64,000 bases of DNA from Fibrisoma limi BUZ 3 (GTDB lineage: Bacteria > Bacteroidota > Bacteroidia > Cytophagales > Spirosomataceae), in NCBI RefSeq assembly GCF_000296815.2, contig NZ_CAIT01000006.1, positions 812,777-876,776 on the forward strand, read 5' to 3'. Below the pieces are notes generated by a model. That model was not told where the DNA came from, searched no databases, and saw only the letters and a program-made list of their open reading frames with translations. Positions 19,401 through 27,453 of the stretch are shown in pieces (position 1 is the stretch's first letter; the number at the start of each line of letters is the position of its first letter). A program made the translations under genes and the position numbers.

Positions 19401-20012
19401 ATTGGGCAGGTTAAAATTACCCGATGCGTCGGTTGTAGTGCCGCGGGTGGTTCCCTTGATGGTCACGTTTACCCCCGGCAGGCCTTCGCCTTTTTCGTCG
19501 GTTACTTTTCCACGTATCGGATTATCGGCTGCTTTTTCAGGCTCCCGGCTCGTTTCCGTACTGGCGGTCTGGCCCAGCATCGGCAGATGTTCGCCAAGGC
19601 TTGTCAGCGCTACCGCTGATTTTGTTTCCGACACCCCCACCGACGCCCCCCGGCGTCCGGACATCCGCCCGACGATGGCATAGGTTCCATTTTTGAGTTT
19701 CCGGAATTTTAAACCCGACGCACTCAGGACGGCCTCCAGGTTCTTTTCAATCGACTGATTGTAATTGATAAGCGCCGGAGAAACCGTGTATTGCTCAATC
19801 ACCTGATCGCCAAAAACGATATCGACTTTGTAATGTTCTTTCAGGGAGTTCAGGGCCTCTTTCAGACTCACCGCCGGCGCGGGCATACTCTTTTCGGACT
19901 TGTCAACGTACTTAGCCAGATTACTGGTCTGCGCCATCACAGCAAGGTCGCTCGTACACAGGAGCGCCGATAAGCCGATCAACTGGAATTGCCTGTAAAC
20001 GTATCGATTCAT
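16500..20012 (-). CDS. SusC/RagA TonB-dependent transducer with STN domain
   Basis: 1170 aa. Order: signal peptide to about 27, STN domain about 48-115 (LKEALNSLKEHYKVDIVFG, NGTYAIVGR), CarboxypepD_reg domain about 165-245 (IRGKVTDEKGEGLPGVNVTIKG), plug about 250-370 (LKDASATAIYGIRGANGVIIITTKRG) and a C-terminal barrel ending TRVVNFGLTLKF. The STN domain normally contacts a FecR anti-sigma in the periplasm, and FecR plus an ECF sigma gene lie directly upstream. This SusC is therefore probably both transporter and substrate sensor for the locus. Confidence 0.95.
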   Translation of the reverse strand: MNRYVYRQFQLIGLSALLCTSDLAVMAQTSNLAKYVDKSEKSMPAPAVSLKEALNSLKEHYKVDIVFGDQVIEQYTVSPALINYNQSIEKNLEAVLSASGLKFRKLKNGTYAIVGRMSGRRGASVGVSETKSAVALTSLGEHLPMLGQTASTETSREPEKAADNPIRGKVTDEKGEGLPGVNVTIKGTTRGTTTDASGNFNLPNVDKNTVLVFSFIGYTPKEIVVGSQPVLTVSLTEESKSLNEVVVVGFGTQKKATVTGAIANVTTKDLIQSPVANISNSLVGRMPGLFAVQGSGEPGNDASTLRIRGVSTFSGAADPLILVNGIEVSNYNNIDPNEIENLTILKDASATAIYGIRGANGVIIITTKRGKVGKPQLSYTANLAVTSFTNLRKGMNSYDYARLYNEAIRNDAYVSGAVYTPRFTEADLAKYRSGEDPIFYPNTDWYSLVLRPQALQTQHNLNLNGGTEKVRYFVSAGFFSQGGQFNNTDLIKEFDANRKYKRYNFRSNFDFDVTSKLKVSLDVASQTENLSGSNWPTVRIIEGIAKANPLTSPGFIGDKLVNLPGLGTVSNPLADVFAQGYNRQFRNFLQGSVRVDYLLDFLLPGLSATGILNYQNNNTETLVNLRPLITYNAVRLPDGTVNLIPQNVEQPFSFNQVIGKNRRTYAQFGFDYKRSFGDHAVTALVNYNQTKYFDPNLAFLVPNGYQGVVGRATYNFKSRYLAEFTFGYNGTENFDVGKRFGFFPAFSLGWVPSEEPFFPKNDVVTYLKIRGSYGEVGNDRIGNDRFLYRPSAYTSATNGYFFGEVGSTQTGYVRSVEGKLGNPNVTWERAVKQNLGVEMAFWKSKISVTADVFSEERNNILANLGTVPVTVGATLPAYNLGRMRNRGFDGDIAYNDRIGAVNFFIKGNFTFARNKVLFQDEIARPFSYQYRTGQRYGQYFGLVADGLYNTWEEVNEANRPVSAWNSNRLQPGDIRYKDINGDGIINEDDAVPIGYSNFPEKIFGISLGGNYKGFDFSVLFQGADNVSLAYNRRQVRGFFENSGAVDYLINSWSAERYEQGLPIWFPRLTTGADENHNNKMSTFWVRDGSYVRLKNAELGYSLPKAVLSRLGISSTRVFVNANNLITWSSVFPGVDPEQSGTAPGSTTGGVTNEEPYPLTRVVNFGLTLKF

Positions 20013-20032
20013 ATGGATAAGGGCTTCAAAAC

Positions 20033-21043
20033 TTATTGGAGCGGTTGGGGTACGGCCGGGCGGGCAATCATGACCGTGTCGCCCTGGCGGCTGGTCGAAA
20101 TACCAAGCGTTTCTTCGAGGAGTTGCAGTAATTCACCGGCGTTACTGGCCGAATAGGAACCGGAGATCGTCAGGGCCAACAGTTCCTTGTCGGTTGTGCT
20201 TATTGTCAGGCCGTAGTTCTCGCGGAGGAGGTAGCCGATTTCCTGCACCGTGGTTTTGTCGAACACGTAGCGGTTGTTGCACCAGGCCGCGTGGGCTTCC
20301 GGTTCGGGCGTCGATTTGACCCGGATGCGCTGCGGGTCAATCGTAACAAGTTGACCTGGCTTCAACGTCACTTTGTTCCTGGTTACCTTACCGGTGAACA
20401 GCACGTTCACTTTCCCCTGATTCAGTACCACCTTGCCGCCCCGCTGCCGCGCAAAAACGTTGAACACCGTACCGAGCACTTCCACCTGAAACTGATGATC
20501 CGTTTTGACAATAAATCGCTGGTGGGTTTTCGTATGCGATACCGAAAACAGGGCCTCCCCTTCCAGCAACACTTCGCGGGGACCGGACGAGAAGCCAAAG
20601 CGCGGTACCCGAAGCCGGGAGTTTGCATTCAGCACCACCGTACTGCCATCGGGTAAGCTAATGTTCCGTGTCTGTCCATAAACCGTTTCGTAGGATTCGT
20701 ACTGCCACTGGTTTCGCAGTAACCAGACTGAGGTCATCAGCAGCAGGGTAACCGCAGCGGCAATTGACCAGCGCAGCCAGATCGGCCGGGTTTTTACTAC
20801 GGTAGCCTGGTTGCTTCCGGGGGTCGTGTTCGATCCGGCATTTTTCAGGAACTGATTATAGTTGTCAATGGCCTGTGCGACGTCGGCGGTATAGGTAGGC
20901 CGCATCGTTTCGTATTCAATCAGATACTGATAGAACAGTTCTTCATTACGCTGATCCTGCAGCCAGGATTCGATCATCTGCTTTTGCAGGGCAGACGCCT
21001 TCCCGGCCAAATAGTCGAATATGAGTTCTTTCGTGATCGTCAT
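20033..21043 (-). CDS. FecR-family anti-sigma factor
   Basis: 336 aa. A cytoplasmic N-terminus (about 1-85) that would hold the sigma factor is followed by one transmembrane helix (about 90-109, LRWSIAAAVTLLLMTSVWLL). The periplasmic FecR domain has RNISLPDGSTVVLNANSRL, GEALFSVSH and FNVFARQ, and the C-terminal DUF4974-type segment (VFDKTTVQEIGYLLRENYGL) is the part expected to meet the SusC STN domain. It lies 75 bp after the sigma gene and 20 bp before SusC. Confidence 0.95.
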   Translation of the reverse strand: MTITKELIFDYLAGKASALQKQMIESWLQDQRNEELFYQYLIEYETMRPTYTADVAQAIDNYNQFLKNAGSNTTPGSNQATVVKTRPIWLRWSIAAAVTLLLMTSVWLLRNQWQYESYETVYGQTRNISLPDGSTVVLNANSRLRVPRFGFSSGPREVLLEGEALFSVSHTKTHQRFIVKTDHQFQVEVLGTVFNVFARQRGGKVVLNQGKVNVLFTGKVTRNKVTLKPGQLVTIDPQRIRVKSTPEPEAHAAWCNNRYVFDKTTVQEIGYLLRENYGLTISTTDKELLALTISGSYSASNAGELLQLLEETLGISTSRQGDTVMIARPAVPQPLQ

Positions 21044-21118
21044 CCTGTCCGAAATTCGTTTAGTAGTAAGACAACCGAAGGTCCCTATTCCACTTACAGA
21101 TGTCCGCGTTTATTAGCA

Positions 21119-21793
21119 TCAAAAGCTGGTCAGCAGGAGCAGCAGCAGATACCATTTCCGTTTCAGCAGGCTTCGAATGTGTTTGTTGGCCCGGTACAAC
21201 TGCACCTCAACGGTTTTGATAGACAGTTGAAGTTCGTCGGCGATCTCCTGGTATTTTTTGCCCTCAAATCGATTCAGGAGGTAGATACGTCGGCGGTCAA
21301 TGGGCAGGTCATTGATGGCGTCCTGTACGTCGTGATAGAGTTCTTCGTACTGGATAAGCGAGTCGGGGGCGTCACCGGCCGATACGGCCAGGCGGCCCAC
21401 TTCGTCAGCATCTTCGTCGACGGTCTGCCGGTTAAGTTGTTGTTTGAGGTAGTTAAAAGCCCGGTTTCGGACCGTACGAAGGAGATAGAACCGGTAGGAT
21501 GACGTAATATCCGTGAATATATTCTGCTGATAGAACTGGTAAAAAATATCCGACACCAGGTCTTCAGCCACGCTTTTTGACCCGACGTATTTAACGGCGT
21601 GGCTGCACATGGGCTGGTAGTACCGCCGAAACAGCAGTTCTACGCCCAACCGGGGGTCTTCGTCCATCGTGCGACGGATAAACAGTTCATCGTCTTCCGG
21701 GACATTCATCCGCGTATCGGTTGACAGGCTGGAGTACCCAATCCGTAGTTGATTGTCATCAGAAGGAAACGGTCTTGTTTGCGCCGGATTCAT
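21119..21793 (-). CDS. ECF RNA polymerase sigma-70 factor
   Basis: Up to 224 aa. Region 2 is seen in LFRRYYQPMCSHAVKYVG and AEDLVSDIFYQFYQ. Region 4 is DLPIDRRRIYLLNRFEGKKYQEIADELQLS with the recognition helix TVEVQLYRANKHIR. A hydrophobic tail follows, as in many Bacteroidota ECF factors. The family usually has about 190-200 aa, so the in-frame ATG at 21709 may be the true start. It should direct transcription of the downstream SusCD locus when released from FecR. Confidence 0.93.
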   Translation of the reverse strand: MNPAQTRPFPSDDNQLRIGYSSLSTDTRMNVPEDDELFIRRTMDEDPRLGVELLFRRYYQPMCSHAVKYVGSKSVAEDLVSDIFYQFYQQNIFTDITSSYRFYLLRTVRNRAFNYLKQQLNRQTVDEDADEVGRLAVSAGDAPDSLIQYEELYHDVQDAINDLPIDRRRIYLLNRFEGKKYQEIADELQLSIKTVEVQLYRANKHIRSLLKRKWYLLLLLLTSF

Positions 21794-22426
21794 GATAGGA
21801 GGCTACGTAAATTGGTTATGGGTAGGAAGCACCAGTGCCTTTTCAGATAAGACAGACTCAGCCGCAAAAGCACTTACAGGGGTTGCAATTTTTTACCAAC
21901 TTTTTGCAGAAAACCGGGCTATTCACCCAAATTATTGGTTATTTTTAACTGACCAGAAAGGCACTGATACTATTTACTATAACATTATGAAATAACTAAT
22001 TCATCGATACAATACTATGATTTAAATTAGTATGACACAATTTTTTGAACAATATTTTTATTAAGTACAATTATTTACAGTTGACAACACCCGCCTATCG
22101 GCTCAAATCTTTCCATCAACCTGCTTCACCCAAGATCAACGGGTGCTGTTTGCACACCACTATCCTGCGTCAAGAGCGCTAATTCGCTGACATGATGAAT
22201 GGGCACTGAGCCGATGTCAACCTGCGCAAGCTACAGCGGGCATTTCGTATTGTGAAGAGAGCGACGTAGTGGCTGTCTGGTCGGTGCAGCTACTGGAGAA
22301 GGACATTTGATTTAGGGCATGAAAGTATTACCTGATTCATCCAAAATCAGGCAATTGTGTTCGTTCCGAACAAGGGGAAGGGGTACGAGGCTATTTGTTG
22401 CCGACCCGGCTTTCTGAATCTGATCG
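21794..22426. other. Intergenic region, no gene recognised
   Basis: About 630 bp between the divergently placed stop of the IclR gene and the start of the sigma gene. The part near 21960-22085 is strongly AT-rich and may carry the sigma-gene promoter. The part 22090-22400 has coding-like composition but no recognisable product. A small hairpin CCTGATT/AATCAGG lies at 22331-22351. Confidence 0.5.
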
Positions 22427-23161
22427 CTATTTCAATCGGTCGCTGATGGCCGACGACGCATCACGCAGGGCGATGATTAGCTCCCGTTTCCGTTCTGTCG
22501 AACACCGGATTTCGGGCAGAAAGATGCTCAGACTGGCTACTACCTGCTCGCCTTTCCGGATCGGCACGGCAAACCCCACAATATGGGAGGGCGAATGGGT
22601 AATGACCAGTTCGTTCTTCCGGATTTCGGCGAGCGCCTGCTCCAGTCTCTCAACGGTTTCGGCACCGGGCCAGATACTGGCCGACGGTAAGCCCACTACC
22701 TGAACGAAACTGGCCCGTTCTTTCTCCGGCATAAATGCCAGCAGAATGCGCCCGCTGGCTGTCTCATACACATTCCGTTCGCTGCGGCTACGTACCTGTA
22801 AGTCCTGATCACTATTGACAAGGTGAATAATGTACCGCTTGTAATTGCGAATCACGCCCAGAATCGACGTCTCGTTCAGTCGGCGGGTTAGTTCTTCCAT
22901 TACCTCGGCCGCAGCCAGCACCAGCGTCGGTCCGTTCGACGAGTTGTTGGTCAGGTTATACGCCATTGAACCGAGCCGGTAACCTTTCTTACGACCCAGG
23001 TGTTCCAGGTAGTTGATTTCGACCAGTGTTTTTAGAATGTTGGCGCACGTAGCCTGGTGAAGCTGCATGGCCTCAGCAATCTCGGTCAGCGAATGCGCTT
23101 TGGTTGGGTCGCGTGCTACGAATTCGAGTATGTTGAACGCTTTAACAATAACTAGGACCAT
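22427..23161 (-). CDS. IclR-family transcriptional regulator
   Basis: 244 aa. N-terminal winged helix (about 5-65): FNILEFVARDPTKAHSLTEIAEAMQLHQATC, where the recognition helix follows SLTEIAE, and a wing at YRLGSMAYNL. The C-terminal effector domain (about 80-244) has ETSILGVIRNYKRYIIHL, YETASGRILLAFMPE, GFAVPIRKGEQVVASLSIFLPE. IclR relatives such as KdgR sense keto-deoxy sugar acids. The neighbouring kduD-like gene makes a KdgR-like role plausible, but this is inference. A 91-bp imperfect inverted repeat lies just upstream of its start. Confidence 0.92.
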   Translation of the reverse strand: MVLVIVKAFNILEFVARDPTKAHSLTEIAEAMQLHQATCANILKTLVEINYLEHLGRKKGYRLGSMAYNLTNNSSNGPTLVLAAAEVMEELTRRLNETSILGVIRNYKRYIIHLVNSDQDLQVRSRSERNVYETASGRILLAFMPEKERASFVQVVGLPSASIWPGAETVERLEQALAEIRKNELVITHSPSHIVGFAVPIRKGEQVVASLSIFLPEIRCSTERKRELIIALRDASSAISDRLK

Positions 23162-23175
23162 GATGGCAGCAAGTT

Positions 23176-23266
23176 ATATAGAACGCAGATTGGTGTGATT
23201 GGTATGGTTAATTATGATCGGCTATCTTAACAAATCATACCAATCATGACAATCTGCGTTCTATAT
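23176..23266. repeat. Large imperfect inverted repeat (31-bp arms, 29-bp spacer)
   Basis: Arms 23176-23206 and 23236-23266 match at 28 of 31 positions; the three mismatches are clustered. Each arm holds GATTGG/CCAATC and AACGCAGATTG/CAATCTGCGTT words. The spacer carries a second small repeat, GTTAA (23207-23211) and TTAAC (23227-23231). It fills most of the gap between kduD and the IclR start. It could be an IclR operator, a transcript hairpin or a MITE/REP-like element. Confidence 0.85.
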
Positions 23267-23287
23267 GATTTAAGGTTTAGTACACAA

Positions 23288-24058
23288 TTAGCGCCCCATC
23301 CAGCCACCGTCGACGGTCAGGATCGTACCGTGAACGTAGTCGGCTGCGGATGACGCCAGGAAAATTGTTGCCCCTTTGAAATCGTCGGGTGTCCCCCACC
23401 GACCAGCCGGAATTCTCGACAGAATCGCCTGACTCCGAACGGGGTCGTTCCGCAGGGCTTCCGTGTTATCGGTGTCAATATAGCCCGGTGCGATGGCGTT
23501 TACGTTCACGCCCGACCCTGCCCATTCGTTGGCAAACGCTTTCACCAGACTACCCACCGCACCTTTACTGGCCGCATAGCCCGGCACGTTAATCCCACCT
23601 TGGAACGTCAGCAGCGAAGCTGTAAAGATAACCTTACCGGCCCCACGAGTCAGCATGTCCCGCCCGATCTCACGGGTAAGGATAAACGGCGCCGACAGGT
23701 TAGTCTCCAGCACGGTATCCCAGTAATCGTCGGGATGCTCGGCGGCCGGTTTGCGCAGGATGGTGCCGGCATTATTGACGAGGATATCGATAACGGGTAC
23801 ATCCTGTCGAACCTGCCCGATGAAGGACATCAGCGTTTGTCGGTTGCTCAGATCACACTGATAAGCCCGGAACTGCCGCCCGAGCGCCGTCACTTCCTGC
23901 TCAACCTGACTGCCCGAGCGCTCGAGCGATGCGGACACCCCGATAATATCGGCCCCGGCTTCCGCCAGTGCCAGCGCCATTGCTTTGCCTATTCCTCGTT
24001 TGCATCCTGTGACTAAAGCCACCTTTCCCGAAAGTGAAAATAACGTATTAATCGACAT
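23288..24058 (-). CDS. kduD: 2-dehydro-3-deoxy-D-gluconate 5-dehydrogenase (KduD-like SDR)
   Basis: 256 aa SDR with TGCKRGIGKAMALALAEAGADI, NNAGTILRKPAAEH, YAASK active site and a C-terminus very like KduD: NVNAIAPGYIDTDNTEALR, RIPAGRWGTPDD, ADYVHGTILTVDGGW. KduD reduces 2,5-diketo-3-deoxygluconate to 2-keto-3-deoxygluconate after lyase cleavage of polyuronates. It is followed by the IclR gene on the same strand and divergent from the SusC/SusD locus at 24333, which links that locus to uronate catabolism. Confidence 0.88.
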   Translation of the reverse strand: MSINTLFSLSGKVALVTGCKRGIGKAMALALAEAGADIIGVSASLERSGSQVEQEVTALGRQFRAYQCDLSNRQTLMSFIGQVRQDVPVIDILVNNAGTILRKPAAEHPDDYWDTVLETNLSAPFILTREIGRDMLTRGAGKVIFTASLLTFQGGINVPGYAASKGAVGSLVKAFANEWAGSGVNVNAIAPGYIDTDNTEALRNDPVRSQAILSRIPAGRWGTPDDFKGATIFLASSAADYVHGTILTVDGGWMGR

Positions 24059-24332
24059 AGTATATCATTGTGATAATTAGCGCAATACTAATCTTTTATT
24101 AGTGAATAACTATACCAGTAGCTTAATTATTTATCCCGATTTGCACTTTAACCACATCAACTGCCTTCTGAAAACAAGTGATTAATGCAATCTATTATTT
24201 TTCTAAGTCAATCCGTATTGGAAAAATTTTATCATCAAAAAAAATTATACAAAATAGTTTGCTTTACAGATACCCTCATTATAGTATTGTATCGATTGAT
24301 ATTTAATTTTACAATAATATAGTAAACCCTAT

Positions 24333-27300
24333 ATGAACCAACTTCTCACTAAAACACAAAGAGCATGGCTAGTAGCCGTATGCTGGCTCGTAGCATCAGC
24401 ATGCCTCTTTGCACAATCGGGCCCAGTCGTAACCGGCAAGGTTACGGACGATGCCGGCCAGGCATTACCCGGCGTTACGGTGGTCGAGAAAGGCACCAAT
24501 TCGGGTACAACAACGGATAACAGTGGCGCTTTTTCGCTGCGCGTCAGATCCGGCAGAGCCACGTTAGTTTTCTCATTTGTCGGTTATCTGTCGAAAGAAA
24601 TTACGGTTGAGAACCAGTCATCGCTCACGGTTAGCCTTTCTCCCGATACCAAACAGCTCGGCGAGGTTGTGGTAGTCGGGTATGGTACGCAGGAGAAGAA
24701 AGACCTGACCGGGGCTATTGCCTCCGTTGGGTCGAAGGATATTCAGAAACTGCCTGTTTCGGGCGTTGATCAGGCCCTGCAGGGACAGGTCGCGGGTTTG
24801 CAGATTTCGCAAAGCAACGGCGCGCCCGGGGCGAATACCAACATCCTGATTCGTGGAATTGGCTCTATCTCGGGCGGTAATGAACCCTTGTTTGTCATCG
24901 ACGGCTACCCCGTAACGAACTCGGGGATTGGTAACCCACTCAATACGATAAACCCGAACGACATCGAAAGCATCGACGTCCTGAAAGATGCTTCATCGAC
25001 GGCTATTTACGGTTCGCGGGGGTCGAACGGGGTGATTATGATCACGACCAAGCGGGGCAAAGCCGGTAAAACCCGAATTGAAGTCGACGCTTACACGGGT
25101 TTTCAGCAGGTAGCCAGAAAGCTGGATCTACTCGATACGCCGGATTTTGTCCAGTTTATAAAAGATGGTCGGAACAACGGCTACATCGACAACAACCCGA
25201 ATGGCAAGATCACCGATCCGAATAACCTCCGGCCTAACTCCTACCAGATTCCGTCGATCATTCAGGGTGATATTTCCCAATTGCCGAATACCGACTGGCA
25301 GGACGCCATTTTCCGGACGGCCCCAATTCAGAACTATCAGATTTCGGCCTCGGGCGGTAACGAGAACATCCGGTATTCCATATCGGGTGGGTACTTCAAT
25401 CAAAAGGGGATTGTCATTAGCTCGGGTCTGGAGCGGTACTCCTTCCGGATGAATCTGGACGGAAAGATATCTAACCGGATTAACGTTGGGGTGACTATGC
25501 TTCCCAGCTTTACGAAGCAGGACGACGTAGCGGCCATTGGCCACTCGGGCGGGGCGGTGGTACAGGCGGCTCTGTCGTTACCGCCTTACTTCCCGGTTTA
25601 CAATCCGGATGGTTCGTATTTCGTGACGTACCGCCCTACCGAAGGCGACATTTCCTATCCGAACCCCGTTCAGTTAGCCAACGAGTTGAAGATTGACGGA
25701 ACGCAGTTGCGCTTCTTCGGCAATGCCTACGCCGAAGTTTCGATTCTCGACGGGTTGACGTTCAGAACAACCATTGGTACCGATCTGAACTACGCCAAAA
25801 ACCGTCGGTTTCAGCCGAACACGATTGACCCGATTAATATCCTGACGAACGCGACAGGGACAAACACCGAAGCGACGAACTGGCTGAATGAGAACACGTT
25901 CAGCTATAAAAAACGCTTCGGTGATCACTCAGTCGATGCGGTAGCCGGCTTTACCGCCCAGAAAGCCTACTCAAACGTACTGCAGGCCCAGGCGACCCGC
26001 TTCCCGGACAATCTGATTGAAAGCGTGAATGGCGGCACGATCAACGCTGGTTACGAAAACGTGACGATTCAGACGCTGCTGTCGTACCTCGCCCGTGTCA
26101 ACTATTCGTTTAAAGATAAATACCTCGTAACGGCTACGGTTCGCCGGGATGGTTCGTCGCGTTTTGGGTCCGACAACCGCTGGGGTACGTTCCCCTCGGC
26201 TTCGGTGGGCTGGCGCGTGTCGGAGGAGAATTTCATGAAAGGCGTATCGGTCGTATCAGACCTGAAACTTCGCGCCAGCTATGGCCTGACCGGGAACAAC
26301 GCCATCGGCGACTACCGGGCTATCGGTCTGCTGCAGGATGCCAACTACATCATTAGCAACACACTTACCCCCGGTCTGGGCCGCTCAACGTTCACCAACT
26401 CGCTGCTGGGCTGGGAATCGATGAAGCAGTTGGACCTCGGGCTTGATTTCAGTATGCTCAACAACCGGATTTATGTTACCGCCGACTACTACGACAAGCG
26501 CAACACCGACATGCTGTTCACGATCCAGACGCCGGCGGCAACGGGCTTAACCAGTGCGGTCGTGAATTTGGGCGAGGTGCAGAACCGGGGCTTCGAGTTT
26601 GCCCTCACCAGCCGCAATACGGTTAAAGAATTCAAATGGACGACCAGCGCCAACATCACGTTCAACCAAAATAAGGTACTGGCGATGAGCGCCGATGCTG
26701 AGCGGATTTTCAGCACGGCTCTGGGACGGACGGCCTACGCCGTCACCCAGGCAGGTGATCCCATCGGCAGTTTCTTTGGTCGGCGGGTCATCGGCGTATT
26801 CCAGACCGACGAAGAGGCTACGGCGTATGGCAAGCAGCCGTTTGCCAAAGCGGGCGACTTCAAATGGGAAGACATCAACAACGACGGCCGGATTGATGAC
26901 AACGACCGTACCGTTATTGGCAGCCCACACCCCAAATTCTTCTTTGGTTTCAATAACAACTTCTCCTACAAAGGTTTTACGCTCGACATCCTGACGAATG
27001 GCATTGTTGGGCAAAAAATCTATAATGCTACGTTCTCAATCAACAACTCGGGGGTTCAGAATCAGCTTCAGGAGGTGTTCGACAACCGCTGGGTATCACC
27101 TTCGCAGCCGGGCAACGGCCGCTACGGCCGGGCAATTCGAGGTGGGCGCAACAACAACCCCCTCTTCAGCGACGCCTATCTGTTCGACGGCTCGTTCCTG
27201 CGCATCCGCAACGTAACGCTGGCGTATAACCTGCCTTCGTCGTTGATCAATCGCCTGGGAGTAGGGTCGGCACGGGTGTACGCTACCGGTACTAACCTGT

Positions 27301-27434
27301 TTACATTTACAGGCTACAATGGCTATGACCCGGAAGTGAGTGCTTCTAACGACGACCTGCGGGCTGCTGGTCTTGATTTCGGTACGTATCCACAAGCGCG
27401 CACCATTACGTTTGGCATCAACTTAGGCTTTTAA
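24333..27434 (+). CDS. SusC/RagA TonB-linked outer membrane protein
   Basis: 1033 aa, standard SusC layout: signal peptide (to about 27, SACLFAQ), CarboxypepD_reg domain about 33-105 (VTGKVTDDAGQALPGVTVVEKG), TonB-box-like GEVVVVGYG, plug about 115-225 (IRGIGSISGGNEPLFVIDGYP, LKDASSTAIYGSRGSNGVIMITTKRG) and a long barrel ending ARTITFGINLGF. It lacks an STN domain, so unlike the 16500 gene it is not expected to signal to a FecR. The AT-rich 270 bp upstream should hold the promoter. It imports oligosaccharides with the SusD encoded 19 bp downstream. Confidence 0.96.
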   Translation: MNQLLTKTQRAWLVAVCWLVASACLFAQSGPVVTGKVTDDAGQALPGVTVVEKGTNSGTTTDNSGAFSLRVRSGRATLVFSFVGYLSKEITVENQSSLTVSLSPDTKQLGEVVVVGYGTQEKKDLTGAIASVGSKDIQKLPVSGVDQALQGQVAGLQISQSNGAPGANTNILIRGIGSISGGNEPLFVIDGYPVTNSGIGNPLNTINPNDIESIDVLKDASSTAIYGSRGSNGVIMITTKRGKAGKTRIEVDAYTGFQQVARKLDLLDTPDFVQFIKDGRNNGYIDNNPNGKITDPNNLRPNSYQIPSIIQGDISQLPNTDWQDAIFRTAPIQNYQISASGGNENIRYSISGGYFNQKGIVISSGLERYSFRMNLDGKISNRINVGVTMLPSFTKQDDVAAIGHSGGAVVQAALSLPPYFPVYNPDGSYFVTYRPTEGDISYPNPVQLANELKIDGTQLRFFGNAYAEVSILDGLTFRTTIGTDLNYAKNRRFQPNTIDPINILTNATGTNTEATNWLNENTFSYKKRFGDHSVDAVAGFTAQKAYSNVLQAQATRFPDNLIESVNGGTINAGYENVTIQTLLSYLARVNYSFKDKYLVTATVRRDGSSRFGSDNRWGTFPSASVGWRVSEENFMKGVSVVSDLKLRASYGLTGNNAIGDYRAIGLLQDANYIISNTLTPGLGRSTFTNSLLGWESMKQLDLGLDFSMLNNRIYVTADYYDKRNTDMLFTIQTPAATGLTSAVVNLGEVQNRGFEFALTSRNTVKEFKWTTSANITFNQNKVLAMSADAERIFSTALGRTAYAVTQAGDPIGSFFGRRVIGVFQTDEEATAYGKQPFAKAGDFKWEDINNDGRIDDNDRTVIGSPHPKFFFGFNNNFSYKGFTLDILTNGIVGQKIYNATFSINNSGVQNQLQEVFDNRWVSPSQPGNGRYGRAIRGGRNNNPLFSDAYLFDGSFLRIRNVTLAYNLPSSLINRLGVGSARVYATGTNLFTFTGYNGYDPEVSASNDDLRAAGLDFGTYPQARTITFGINLGF

Positions 27435-27453
27435 TCCTTAGCCCCTGAAAGCA

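Noticed and set aside
22090-22400. Possible transposase or regulator remnant between IclR and the sigma gene
   Set aside because: No frame longer than a few tens of codons resembled any family; recorded only as intergenic.
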